Assembly (NCBI GenBank): GCA_038521625.1
Contig: JBCBKP010000001.1
Span: forward strand, 310,001 to 374,000
Source of the DNA: JBCBKP01 sp038521625
GTDB taxonomy: Bacteria > Planctomycetota > Phycisphaerae > Phycisphaerales > UBA1924
Length of the DNA: 64,000 nucleotides
Direction of reading: 5' to 3'
The translations under genes and the position numbers were made by a program. Positions 1 to 7,912 of the stretch are shown here, in pieces (position 1 is the first letter of the stretch; each line of letters starts with the position of its first letter). Below the pieces are notes generated by a model that was not told where the DNA came from, did no database searches, and saw only the letters and a list, made by a program, of their open reading frames with translations.

Positions 1-13
1 AGGCGGCCGACGC

Positions 14-1066
14 ATGGCGGACATCGCTGAACCCATCCGCCGGGCGAGCCACGCCGGCGTGCGCATCGCCGGCACCGGCGCCTACCTGCCCGAGAAGGTC
101 CTCACCAACGCCGACCTCGAGCGGCTCATGGACACGTCCGACGAGTGGATCGTCCAGCGGACCGGCGTCCGCGAGCGACGGATCTGCGAGGACGGCGACT
201 CGCTCGCCGGCATCTCTGCGGCCGCGCTCAAGTCGGCGCTCAAGTCCGCCGGGCTCAAGCCCTCCGACCTCGACCTGCTTATCGTCGGCAGCGTGAGCTC
301 GGACATGACCTGCCCGAGCGCCGCGTGCCAGGTGCTCGACATGCTCGCCGGCGACCCGGAGATGGACCGCGGCAGCGCCGGGGCGTTCGACCTCACCGCC
401 GCGTGCTGCGGGTTCGTCTACGGCCTCAACGTCGCGCACGAGATGATCCGCGGCGGCGCGTACAAGACCGTCGGCGTCGTCGGCTCCGAGATCCTCAGCA
501 GGTTCCAGCAGTACGACACCGCCGGGCGCGGCACCGCCATCATCTTCGGCGACGGCGCCGGCGCCGCGATCCTCCGCGCGACCGACGACCCGTCCAAGGG
601 CCAGCTCGCTCAGGCGATGTACTCCGACGGCACGCGCTGGAAAGACCTGTTCATCCCGAACCACGAGCCGCGCGACTTCCCCGGCGGCACCCGCGCGACC
701 GAAGACGTCCTCCCGCTCGGGTACATGCGGATGAACGGGCGCGCCGTCTTCCGGTTCGCCGTCGGCACCTTCGGCGACCTCATCCAGGAGACGCTCGACA
801 AGGCCGGCGTCACCGCGCAGGACGTCTCGCTGTTCGTCTGCCACCAGTCCAACGTCCGCATCCTCGACGCCGCCCGCGACCGCTTCGGCATCCCGCCCGA
901 GCGCATGCCGGTCAACATCGACCGGCTCGGCAACACCTCCGCCGCCAGCGTCCCGCTGCTCTACAACGAGCTCGTCCAGTCCGGACGCGCCCGCGAGGGC
1001 GAGCTGGTCATGTTCGTCGCCTTCGGCGCCGGGCTGACCTGGACGAGCAGCCTCTGGCGGATCTGA
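14..1066 (+). CDS. fabH: Beta-ketoacyl-ACP synthase III
   Basis: Condenses acetyl-CoA with malonyl-ACP to start type II fatty-acid synthesis in the cytoplasm. The 350-residue chain is close to the usual length, with about 15 extra residues at the N-terminus. The family triad is visible: Cys131 in LTAACCGF, His277 in VCHQSN and Asn307 in RLGNTSAAS, plus the C-terminal GAGLTWTSS. fabD follows 29 bp later on the same strand and fabG lies further on, so this is a fatty-acid biosynthesis cluster; acpP and fabF are not adjacent. The window begins 13 bp before the start codon, so the promoter cannot be assessed. Confidence 0.96.
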   Translation: MADIAEPIRRASHAGVRIAGTGAYLPEKVLTNADLERLMDTSDEWIVQRTGVRERRICEDGDSLAGISAAALKSALKSAGLKPSDLDLLIVGSVSSDMTCPSAACQVLDMLAGDPEMDRGSAGAFDLTAACCGFVYGLNVAHEMIRGGAYKTVGVVGSEILSRFQQYDTAGRGTAIIFGDGAGAAILRATDDPSKGQLAQAMYSDGTRWKDLFIPNHEPRDFPGGTRATEDVLPLGYMRMNGRAVFRFAVGTFGDLIQETLDKAGVTAQDVSLFVCHQSNVRILDAARDRFGIPPERMPVNIDRLGNTSAASVPLLYNELVQSGRAREGELVMFVAFGAGLTWTSSLWRI

Positions 1067-1083
1067 TCCGGCGCTGGCACCCC

Positions 1084-1089
1084 TAGACT
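1084..1089 (+). promoter_or_regulatory. Putative -10 box, leaderless fabD
   Basis: TAGACT ends exactly 6 bp before the fabD ATG, which would put the transcription start on or next to the A of ATG. No SD sequence is present and no convincing -35 box is visible. fabD may therefore have its own leaderless promoter even though it closely follows fabH. Confidence 0.45.
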
Positions 1090-1095
1090 GGCCGC

Positions 1096-2070
1096 ATGAG
1101 CGACCCCCAGCCAATCGCGGTGCTCTGCCCGGGCCAGGGCGCCCAGTCCGTCGGCATGGGCAGCGCCTGGGCCCAGACCTCCGAGGAGGCCCGCGCCGCC
1201 TTCGACCGCGCCGACGACCTCCTCGCCGCCGAGGCGGAGAAGCTCGGCTGGTCCCAGACCGCCGCGCTCTCCGAACTGTGCTCCGAGGGCCCCGCCGAGA
1301 CCCTGAGCAGGACCGACGTCAGCCAGCCGGCGCTCTACACCGCCGGCGTCGCCTCGTGGCATGCGCTCCGTGCCCAGATGAACCTCGGCCCCGCCGAGGG
1401 GCCGATCGCCGCCGCCGCGGGCCTCAGCCTCGGCGAGTACACCGCCCTGCACGTCGCCGGCGCGATCTCCTTCGAGGACGGCCTCCGCCTTGTGACACTC
1501 CGCGGACGCGCCATGCAGGACGCGGCCGAGGCCTCGCCCTCCTCGATGGTCGCGCTCATCGGCGCCGATGAGGCCGCCGCGACCGAGCTCTGCGCCGCCG
1601 CGCTCGCGGAGGCCGGCGACGGCGAGATCCTCGTCCCCGCGAACTTCAACGCCCCCGGCCAGATCGTGATCTCGGGCTCGGTCGCCGCCTGCGACGCCGC
1701 CGAGCGGCTCGCCTCGGACCGGGGACTCCGCGCGACCCGCCTCGCGGTCGCCGGGGCGTTCCACTCGCCCCTGATGGCCCCCGCGGCCGCACGCCTCGGT
1801 GAGGCGCTGGCCACGATCGAGATCAAGCCGCCGGTCTGCCCGGTTCTGAGCAACGTCACCGGCAAGCCGCACGAACCGGAACCCGCCTCGGTGCGCACCA
1901 GGCTGGTGCAGCAGCTCACCAGCCCCGTGCGCTGGGCCGAGTGCTGCGCCTGGATCGCCGCGGAGCTGCCCGGCGTCCGGCCACACGAACTCGCGCCCGG
2001 CAAGACGCTGGCGGGACTGATGCGACGGATCGACAAGACCCTGAAGGTGCAGAGCCATGACACGCCGTAA
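1096..2070 (+). CDS. fabD: Malonyl-CoA:ACP transacylase
   Basis: Moves the malonyl group from CoA to acyl carrier protein, supplying the extender for FabH/FabF. The 324 residues match the family length. Visible motifs are GQGAQ near residue 13, the nucleophile elbow GLSLGEY with Ser111, Arg136 in TLRGRAM, and the catalytic His223 in GAFHSPLM. The 3' end overlaps the next gene by 14 bp, so the two are probably translated from one message. There is no SD before the ATG; a TANNNT hexamer lies 6 bp upstream instead. Confidence 0.95.
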   Translation: MSDPQPIAVLCPGQGAQSVGMGSAWAQTSEEARAAFDRADDLLAAEAEKLGWSQTAALSELCSEGPAETLSRTDVSQPALYTAGVASWHALRAQMNLGPAEGPIAAAAGLSLGEYTALHVAGAISFEDGLRLVTLRGRAMQDAAEASPSSMVALIGADEAAATELCAAALAEAGDGEILVPANFNAPGQIVISGSVAACDAAERLASDRGLRATRLAVAGAFHSPLMAPAAARLGEALATIEIKPPVCPVLSNVTGKPHEPEPASVRTRLVQQLTSPVRWAECCAWIAAELPGVRPHELAPGKTLAGLMRRIDKTLKVQSHDTP

Positions 2071-3223
2071 GCCCGACAGCTCGCGGACCGCCGCGACGAT
2101 CCTCAAGCCCGCACTGTTCCTCGGTGTGGCAGCGTTGCTGCTGACCGCCCCGGCCTGCGCGCCCCCGCCACCCCCGCCGCCGCCCCCCCCGCCACCGCCG
2201 CCGGCCCCGCCGCCACCCCCGCCGGCGCCCGACCCGGTCGAGATCAGCGAGGTCATGGCCGAGCTGTCGCCCAGCGACGCGGTGCGCTTCGACCAGGAGG
2301 TCGCGCCCTACGACCGGACTTTCGCAGTCGCGGCGGTCCGCCTCGCCGACGCGCTGGCAACCGGCAACGACGAGGCCATGGCACGCCTGCTCGACGACGT
2401 CGGCAAGTCCACGCTCGACTCGCTCAGGCGCGACGGCGGCTGGGAGGCTGCGACCGCGGACCTCAGCACCGTCGCGGTGGCCCAGACCACGCAGAATCCG
2501 CCCCAGGACGACCAGGCGCTGAGCGGCCAGGTCTACCTCGCTATGCAGGAGTCCTCCGGGTCGGCCTATGTCGTCGGGTGGGAGGGCCAGAAGGCCGGCG
2601 GCACGTGGGTCTTCAAGGCGACCGAGGAGATCTCGCGCGACGAGCTGCCGAACGTCGAGCTCTGGATCGGCGAGAACCCGACCCGCCTGCGCCAGACGCA
2701 GGGCGTCTCCGGGTTCGGCGCCGCACAGGCCGCGCCGAACCCGTTCGCCGACCTCCCCCCGGCGCTCGCGGCCCGGCTCGAGGCGATCGAGCTCGACACC
2801 GAAGAGAACGCCCTCCTCCTGGCCGCGCTCATCGGCGTCACGGAGTTCACGATGCGCGCGATCTCGGCGCAGCTCTCGGAAGCGATGGCCGGCAGCCAGT
2901 CCTCGCAGCCGCAACTCCTCGGTGGCAGCGATGCGCTCGTCGACCAGACCGTTTCCACCATGCGACAGGGCATGATCGACGAGAGCCCGCTCGACCCGAG
3001 CGAGGCGGGACGCCTCATCGACCGCGCCCGCCAGTCCGTCGCCTCCGGCGAGCTGCCGGACGCGACGCTGCTGGTCCCGGTCTCCCGGGCGATGATCTCC
3101 GCGATGCTCGACGGGGCCGGGCAGTTCGAGCTCGAACCACCGACGCTCGAGTCGGTGCTCGCGTCGGTGTTCAACATCTCCGAGTCCGAGGCCGCCGACT
3201 ACATCGCCTCCGCCGGCAACTGA
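2057..3223 (+). CDS. Proline-rich lipoprotein, unknown function
   Basis: Not recognised as a named family. The N-terminus is a lipoprotein signal: basic start, hydrophobic segment at about residues 17-30, and a lipobox TAPAC with Cys34. It is followed at once by an almost pure proline stretch (about residues 36-62), which probably acts as a rigid spacer. The remaining 320 residues are acidic and look helical, without cysteines or clear catalytic motifs. The gene overlaps the end of fabD by 14 bp and sits 21 bp before fabG, so it is embedded in the fab cluster; this suggests co-expression but not a role in lipid synthesis. Confidence 0.75.
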   Translation: MTRRKPDSSRTAATILKPALFLGVAALLLTAPACAPPPPPPPPPPPPPPAPPPPPPAPDPVEISEVMAELSPSDAVRFDQEVAPYDRTFAVAAVRLADALATGNDEAMARLLDDVGKSTLDSLRRDGGWEAATADLSTVAVAQTTQNPPQDDQALSGQVYLAMQESSGSAYVVGWEGQKAGGTWVFKATEEISRDELPNVELWIGENPTRLRQTQGVSGFGAAQAAPNPFADLPPALAARLEAIELDTEENALLLAALIGVTEFTMRAISAQLSEAMAGSQSSQPQLLGGSDALVDQTVSTMRQGMIDESPLDPSEAGRLIDRARQSVASGELPDATLLVPVSRAMISAMLDGAGQFELEPPTLESVLASVFNISESEAADYIASAGN

Positions 3224-3244
3224 CCCAACTCCCGGAGCCCGCCC

Positions 3245-3985
3245 ATGACCGACGCACGCGTCGCAATCGTCACCGGCGCCAGCCGCGGCATCGGCCGCGC
3301 CATCGCCCAGCGACTCGCCACCGAGGGCCGCCACGTCGTCCTGCTCTCGCGCAGCGAGGGCCCGCTCAACGACCTCGCCGAGTCCATCCGCTCGAACGGC
3401 GGTCAGGCCAGCGTCAAAGCCGCCGATGTCGGCGACGGCGAGCAGCTCGCCGGCGCGGTCGAGCAGACCGCCAAGGAGCTCGGCCGCCTCGACATCCTGG
3501 TCAACAACGCCGGCATCACCCGCGACGACCTGCTCTTGCGCATGTCCGACGAGGCCTTCGACGAGGTCATCCGCGTTAACCTCCGATCGGCCTTCGTCGC
3601 CACCCGCGCCGCCGCCCGACCGATGATGAAGGGCAAATTCGGCCGCGTCGTCAACATCGCCAGCACGTCGGGCCTCGTCGGCAACCCGGGTCAGGCCAAC
3701 TACGCCGCCTCCAAGGCTGCGCTCGTCGGCTTCAGCCGCACCGTCGCCCGCGAGCTCGGCGGCAAGGGCGTCACCGTCAACGTCGTCGCCCCCGGCTTCA
3801 TCGAGACCGACATGACCAAGGACCTGCCCCAGCAGGTCATCGACCACGTCAAGGGCCTGGTCTGCACCAAACGCCTCGGCACGCCCGAGGACATCGCCGC
3901 CGCGGTCAGCTACGTCACCTCCGACGATGCCGGATTCCTGACCGGCCAGGTCATCGCCGTCGACGGCGGCATGACCATGTGCTGA
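3245..3985 (+). CDS. fabG: 3-oxoacyl-ACP reductase
   Basis: NADPH-dependent reduction of 3-oxoacyl-ACP, the first reductive step of fatty-acid elongation. It is a classical short-chain dehydrogenase of 246 residues: cofactor motif TGASRGIG at residues 10-17, NNAG at 87-90, Asn112, and the catalytic Ser140, Tyr153 and Lys157 (YAASK). The C-terminal GQVIAVDGGM is typical of FabG. Its place in a fab cluster makes this assignment safer than for a solitary SDR. Confidence 0.94.
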   Translation: MTDARVAIVTGASRGIGRAIAQRLATEGRHVVLLSRSEGPLNDLAESIRSNGGQASVKAADVGDGEQLAGAVEQTAKELGRLDILVNNAGITRDDLLLRMSDEAFDEVIRVNLRSAFVATRAAARPMMKGKFGRVVNIASTSGLVGNPGQANYAASKAALVGFSRTVARELGGKGVTVNVVAPGFIETDMTKDLPQQVIDHVKGLVCTKRLGTPEDIAAAVSYVTSDDAGFLTGQVIAVDGGMTMC

Positions 3986-4047
3986 AAAACCCGGCGACTC
4001 CGGCCAACCGCCCCCGCCCTGGCACGACCTCTGATGCGAGGTGAACC

Positions 4048-4608
4048 GTGCAGGACCGGACCCAGCAAGCACTCGACCAGCTCCTGGTCCTCGCGGCACA
4101 GACCGGCGACCCGGCAGCCGCCGCGGCGCTGGCGAGGCGATGGTCGAGGCGGCTCACGCTGCACGCGATGCGCCACGTCCGCGACCCGGACGCCGCCCGC
4201 GAGATCGCCCAGGAGACCTGGCTGGCGATCCTCGCCGGGCTGCCTCGCCTGGCCGACCCGGCCCGCTTCCGCGCCTGGGCCTACGCGATCCTGCGCAACA
4301 AGACCGCCGACTCGATCCGCCGGCGGCGACGCCGACCCGAGTCGCTGCCCGAGATCGCCGTCGGGCCGCCCGAGGACGACGGCTCGGCCGAGGTCCGTGC
4401 CGCGCTCGCGCGGCTCGACGCCGACGACCGAGAGCTGATCATCCTCCGCCACGTCGAGGGCCTCTCGCTCGCGGAGCTCGCGATCGTCTTCGACCGGAAG
4501 AGCAAGACCATCAAGTCACGACTGCACTCGGCCCGCGGGCGTCTGCGCGCCGAGCTCGAACCGAAAGGAGCAAGCCATGACATCACGGACCGATGCACGC
4601 GTCGATGA
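4048..4608 (+). CDS. ECF-like RNA polymerase sigma factor
   Basis: A 186-residue sigma-70 family protein with only regions 2 and 4, the build of extracytoplasmic-function sigma factors. Region 2 covers about residues 30-95 (DAAREIAQETW, then FRAWAYAILRN and an arginine block). Region 4 covers about 125-175, with a helix-turn-helix around LSLAELAIVFDRKSKTIKSR. The start is GTG; GAGGTG lies about 8 bp upstream. The gene overlaps the next one by 32 bp. The small membrane protein encoded there is the obvious candidate to hold or signal to this factor, which is inference from the arrangement. Confidence 0.88.
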   Translation: MQDRTQQALDQLLVLAAQTGDPAAAAALARRWSRRLTLHAMRHVRDPDAAREIAQETWLAILAGLPRLADPARFRAWAYAILRNKTADSIRRRRRRPESLPEIAVGPPEDDGSAEVRAALARLDADDRELIILRHVEGLSLAELAIVFDRKSKTIKSRLHSARGRLRAELEPKGASHDITDRCTRR

Positions 4609-4957
4609 GGCGCTGCGACACGCGCTGTCGCGCGAAGACCGCGAGCTGCTCGATCAGCTCGACCCCGACGCGGGGCTCCTGGCTCTCACCGCCGAGGCCT
4701 ACAAGGGCAAGATGAGGGGCTGGAACCTGCTCGCGACCGTCTACACGTTCATCTTCTTCGGCCTTCAGATCTGGTTTCTGGTCGAACTGCTCACCGCCGA
4801 GACGGCGCTCGGCGCCGTCAAGTGGCTCGCGGGCTTCTCGTTCGCGTTCGTCGCCGTGGGCCTCCTGAAGCTCTGGTTCTGGCTCCGCGTCAACACGCTC
4901 GAGCTCCGGCGCGAGCTCAAGCGTCTCGAGGTGATCCTCGCGGCATCTAGAGCCTGA
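4577..4957 (+). CDS. DUF6768-like small membrane protein
   Basis: A 126-residue protein with an acidic N-terminus containing DEALRHALSREDRELL, two transmembrane helices (about residues 51-71 and 81-103) and a basic amphipathic C-terminus. The shape and the EALS-EDRELL opening resemble DUF6768 proteins, which I recall as companions of sigma factors; this is recognition by eye. AAAGGAG precedes the ATG. The start lies inside the sigma gene (32 bp overlap), which indicates translational coupling. A sigma-regulator role is plausible, but no anti-sigma zinc motif is present. Confidence 0.65.
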   Translation: MTSRTDARVDEALRHALSREDRELLDQLDPDAGLLALTAEAYKGKMRGWNLLATVYTFIFFGLQIWFLVELLTAETALGAVKWLAGFSFAFVAVGLLKLWFWLRVNTLELRRELKRLEVILAASRA

Positions 4958-5117
4958 TCCCGACCCGCGCGCTCAGGGAAACCCGAGGGCGGTCTCGGGA
5001 ACAGGCACCAACCCGCGGTCCGTGCCACCAAATCGGCTGGCAAACCTGAGATCGCGCGGCAGGTTTCGCTGGGGTCCGGAGGCGGACCCCCACGAGACCA
5101 CGCAGGGAGAAGACAAG

Positions 5118-5681
5118 ATGACCACCCGTCCCGCCACCGTCGCGGCCGTCGCCGCGTTCTCGACCGTCGTCGCACCCGCCGCCGCCGATGTCATCGGGGG
5201 CGACGCGACGATCGTCGCCCCGTTCGCCAACGTCGGCAACAACAACCAGCAGATGAACGTGCTGTACGCCTTCAACGAGCAGCGCGGCGTCACGCTCACG
5301 ATGGACCTGGCCGTCGACGGTGGTGTCATCGCCGCCGGCACGGTCGTCGACAGCCACTACATCGTGTACGACCCAGTGAACAACTCGGTCGTCGGCGATG
5401 TCATCTTCGACGACGACATCCTCGGCGTGATCTCCGAGACCTCGATCCTCGCGGCCTCGGACTTCCTCGGCGCCCCCAGCACCAACTACCTCAACCCGGG
5501 TCTCCGCGGTCTGGAGAGCGGAGACAGTTACATGGTCAACGGTGACACGATCACCGTGCGCTTCAGCGCGAGCACCCCGGGCGACTACGTCCGGGTGATC
5601 ACCCTCTCCAAGATCCCGACGCCGGGCGCCGCGGCGACGCTCGCGCTGGGCGGCCTGGTCGCCGCCCGCCGCAGGCGCTGA
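5118..5681 (+). CDS. Exported protein with PEP-CTERM-like tail
   Basis: A 187-residue secreted protein of unknown function. The start at ATG 5118 is chosen because AGGGAG lies 8 bp upstream and a signal peptide follows directly (about residues 1-24, ending AAAADV). The mature part is acidic and probably beta-rich. The C-terminus reads IPTPGAAATLALGGLVAARRRR split as a PTPG motif, a hydrophobic stretch and four basic residues: the layout of PEP-CTERM/exosortase-type sorting tails as seen in planctomycetes. A second protein with the same tail lies at 7035-7664 on the other strand. Confidence 0.72.
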   Translation: MTTRPATVAAVAAFSTVVAPAAADVIGGDATIVAPFANVGNNNQQMNVLYAFNEQRGVTLTMDLAVDGGVIAAGTVVDSHYIVYDPVNNSVVGDVIFDDDILGVISETSILAASDFLGAPSTNYLNPGLRGLESGDSYMVNGDTITVRFSASTPGDYVRVITLSKIPTPGAAATLALGGLVAARRRR

Positions 5682-5684
5682 GCG

Positions 5685-5713
5685 GCGCCGGCGGATCCCG
5701 GATCCGGTGGCGC
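5685..5713 (+). terminator. Imperfect hairpin after PEP-CTERM-like gene
   Basis: A 13-bp imperfect stem (11 of 13 pairs) with a CCG loop begins 3 bp after the stop codon. The following TGAATTGT is only weakly T-rich, so this could also be an RNA-stabilising hairpin. Confidence 0.4.
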
Positions 5714-5843
5714 GCCTGAATTGTCCGCACAGAGGTCACAGCGTCGGCTGGGGTCTTTGCCTCGCGCGGACGCGCCTGATCTTCGGACAAGAATGTGGCG
5801 ATCCTGATCCATAGGGCAAGATGGGCCCAGGGGAGGTATCGCC

Positions 5844-6275
5844 ATGTCGCGCGAGATCGCGCTCGTCTATACGAGCCGGACCGTCCGGCCGAATCAGTTC
5901 GAAGACCTGCACGACATCCTCCAGGTCGCGCGGCTCAAGAACGCCGCGTCGGCCATCACCGGCGTGCTGCTCTTCGACGGCGAGCGGTACCTCCAGTTCC
6001 TGGAGGGCGACCCGGTACGTATCTACGCCCTCTTCGAGAGGATCCAGCAGGACGGCCGGCACGAGGACGTCCGCCTGCTCGCGATCGCCGACATCACCGA
6101 GCGGCACTTCGGCAACTGGAACATGGGCGTGATCTACCCCGAGCAGCGCGAGGTCAACGATCTCGCGGCGATGAAGGAGATCCTCGAGGCCGAGCCCGTC
6201 TCGCCCGAGAACCGCTCGAGCCACGACCAGGCCCTCGCGCTGCTGCACGGTTTCTCGGGCACCCGCGCCGCCTGA
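5844..6275 (+). CDS. BLUF-domain blue-light photoreceptor
   Basis: A single-domain flavin (FAD) blue-light sensor of 143 residues. The residues of the BLUF hydrogen-bond switch are all visible: Tyr9 in LVYTS, Asn33 in ARLKNAASAITG, Gln51 in YLQFLEG, and Trp92 and Met94 in NWNM; the numbering is within one or two of the Slr1694 type. About 40 further residues after the domain could form the capping helices. No output domain is fused, so signalling would be through a partner protein. A strong GGGAGG site precedes the ATG. No likely partner gene is adjacent. Confidence 0.93.
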   Translation: MSREIALVYTSRTVRPNQFEDLHDILQVARLKNAASAITGVLLFDGERYLQFLEGDPVRIYALFERIQQDGRHEDVRLLAIADITERHFGNWNMGVIYPEQREVNDLAAMKEILEAEPVSPENRSSHDQALALLHGFSGTRAA

Positions 6276-6385
6276 GGTTCCCGAGGCAACGACCCAGCGC
6301 CACCTCGCCGCCGGACGACTGCAACGAGAGCCAACGCCGACTCCGCGACCGCGCGACGGGACTCTGCCCGCAAGCGGTCGGCGTC

Positions 6386-6404
6386 TCATGACCCGGGGTC
6401 ATGA
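6386..6404. terminator. Perfect 8-bp hairpin between convergent genes
   Basis: TCATGACC and its complement are separated by CGG. It lies between the BLUF gene and the oppositely oriented DUF1569 gene, next to a second hairpin of the same geometry. A T-tract is missing. Confidence 0.4.
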
Positions 6405-6415
6405 CGCAATCGATC

Positions 6416-6434
6416 TCGCGACCGGAGGTCGCGA
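6416..6434. terminator. Perfect 8-bp hairpin abutting DUF1569 stop
   Basis: TCGCGACC, loop GGA, then GGTCGCGA; the hairpin touches the stop codon of the minus-strand gene. Together with 6386-6404 it forms a double hairpin that probably ends transcription from both sides. Confidence 0.45.
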
Positions 6435-6950
6435 CTAAACCGTGATGAAGCCCAGATGCAGCGCAAAGTGTTTGCGGTGCAGCACGAGCCATTCCTCGTG
6501 CGTCAGCGGGCCGAGCAGCGGGCTCGGGTGCGTCATCTTCTCGCCCGCGTCGAGCCTCGCGATCTGCTCGCGGAGCCGGCGCAGCCCTTCGCCGTCGTCG
6601 ATGCCCTCCTCGGGCAGCATCGAGGACGCGGCCTTGGGCAGCTTGAATCCGGCCGGCAGCTTCTTGGCCGGGTCGAGCGCGCCCTTCTTGAGGAACATCT
6701 GCGCGATCTTGCGCACGATCCACGGCGCGTTGCCGTCGAAGCCGTCGAGGCACGCGCGCATGAACCTGGCGCAATGATCAAAATTCTGGCCCGCCGTCCA
6801 GTTGCCCGTGGTGCCGGCCGTGCCCGCGTCCACCGCGGCCTCGATCCGGTCCAGCTCGGCTTTCACCTCGTCCATCGAGGCGAATTTCAGCTCGCGGTGG
6901 GCAGCGGTCTTGGTGTCGACGACGGTCGGTGAAGCGGCGGCGGTGCTCAT
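6435..6950 (-). CDS. DUF1569 (DinB-like) protein
   Basis: A 171-residue cytoplasmic protein resembling the DUF1569 family of the DinB-like four-helix superfamily. Family-type features are WTAGQNFDHCARFM in the first half, a histidine that would bind metal, and a closing LHRKHFALHLGF with three more histidines. The reaction is unknown; DinB-like folds are often metal-dependent thiol transferases or hydrolases. It has no SD; TATCAT sits 6 bp before the ATG, consistent with leaderless transcription. The neighbouring minus-strand PEP-CTERM-like gene is separated by a hairpin, so the two are probably separate units. Confidence 0.75.
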   Translation of the reverse strand: MSTAAASPTVVDTKTAAHRELKFASMDEVKAELDRIEAAVDAGTAGTTGNWTAGQNFDHCARFMRACLDGFDGNAPWIVRKIAQMFLKKGALDPAKKLPAGFKLPKAASSMLPEEGIDDGEGLRRLREQIARLDAGEKMTHPSPLLGPLTHEEWLVLHRKHFALHLGFITV

Positions 6951-6956
6951 GCCGCG

Positions 6957-6962
6957 ATGATA
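6957..6962 (-). promoter_or_regulatory. Putative -10 box of DUF1569 gene
   Basis: On the minus strand the hexamer reads TATCAT and ends 6 bp before the ATG at 6950. The gene has no SD. Confidence 0.45.
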
Positions 6963-6991
6963 CGGCGGCGGCCAATCGCGCCGCCCGGCGC

Positions 6992-7011
6992 CGCCCGGCG
7001 CTGGCCGGGCG
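6992..7011 (-). terminator. GC-rich hairpin after PEP-CTERM-like gene
   Basis: CGCCCGGC, loop GCTG, GCCGGGCG: a perfect 8-bp stem about 23 bp beyond the stop codon of the minus-strand gene ending at 7035. There is no U-tract. Confidence 0.4.
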
Positions 7012-7034
7012 ACGCGGTCGATCTGAGAAACGAC

Positions 7035-7664
7035 CTACCTGCGCCGACGCGTCGCGGCCAGGCCGAGCACACCGAGCCCGGCCAGGGCCCCAGGCGTCGG
7101 GATCGCGCGGACGTTGTCGATGGCGAACTCCTGCCCGCCGAGAAGCACAGACTGGATGTTGCCGGTCAGCGTGACCGTGCCGCCGACGTTGTTGCCCAGG
7201 GGGCCCTCGTTCACGAAGACGTTCACGCCGCCGATCGTGGCGGGGGCGCTGCTGAGCAGATTGAGCTCGACGATCGAGCCGTTGACGCCGAGGTTCTCGC
7301 CGCCGCCGAAATCGGCGTAGTCGAACGTGACCTGGGTCACCTGGAAGCCGACGCCCGAGTAGTCGAACAGCAGGCTGAGGTTGCTCAGCCGTATCGCGTC
7401 GTTCGAGATCGCCTGAGCGACCGGGTCGGTGTGCGCCGTCGCCGAGTTGAACCCGGTGAACGCGCCCTGCGTGTAGTTCTCGAGCGTCACGACGACGCCG
7501 TCTTCGATCAGAAGCTGGTCGCCCGGCGAGTCGCCGAACGCGTTGCCGAACTGGCTCCCCGGCGTGAGCCCGTCGAACGTAACGGTCGCCGACTGCCCCG
7601 CGGCGGAGCCGGCGGTCGCGAGGACCGCGACTAGTGCGAGATTCCGATGCGTGCGATGCTGCAT
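7035..7664 (-). CDS. Exported protein with PEP-CTERM-like tail
   Basis: A 209-residue secreted protein. The start at 7664 is preferred because AGGGAG lies at the right distance and a signal peptide (basic residues, then LALVAVLATAGSAAGQ) begins there; an in-frame start further upstream would add 30 residues without such support. The mature domain starts ATVTFDGLTPGSQFG and contains FAIDNVR near its end, a pattern common in PEP-CTERM exported beta-sandwich proteins. It ends with PTPG, a hydrophobic run and RRRR. It is not a homologue of the 5118-5681 protein outside the tail. Confidence 0.75.
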   Translation of the reverse strand: MQHRTHRNLALVAVLATAGSAAGQSATVTFDGLTPGSQFGNAFGDSPGDQLLIEDGVVVTLENYTQGAFTGFNSATAHTDPVAQAISNDAIRLSNLSLLFDYSGVGFQVTQVTFDYADFGGGENLGVNGSIVELNLLSSAPATIGGVNVFVNEGPLGNNVGGTVTLTGNIQSVLLGGQEFAIDNVRAIPTPGALAGLGVLGLAATRRRR

Positions 7665-7865
7665 GCGTGCTCCCTTCTGCCCCAAGCGGGCGGCGAGCGG
7701 CTTACGGACCGATCGCGCCCTCGGAACCAGCGAAAGGGGCCACGGCAATCGCACGAATCAAGTCAAGTTTGGCGGCCGGTCCGCGTTGCTGCGAGTACCA
7801 GCATTCGACATGCAGGACCGCCGCGATTGACACGTCCATGCAACAACCCCACGGCGCACGAAAAA

Positions 7866-7883
7866 CCGGGCCCCGCGGCCCGG
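7866..7883 (-). terminator. Rho-independent terminator
   Basis: On the minus strand a perfect 7-bp GC stem (CCGGGCC, loop of four, GGCCCGG) is followed directly by TTTTT (7861-7865). It lies about 30 bp after the stop of the gene at 7913-8854 and is the clearest intrinsic terminator in this part of the window. Confidence 0.75.
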
Positions 7884-7912
7884 CTCCGAGTCCGTCAGGA
7901 TTGACCGGCCGA

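Noticed and set aside
961..4099. Two very long minus-strand open frames, glycine- and alanine-rich, opposite fabD, the lipoprotein and fabG
   Set aside because: They are antisense to well-supported genes; composition is an artefact of GC-rich codons (the poly-glycine mirrors the poly-proline), with no domain or start signal.
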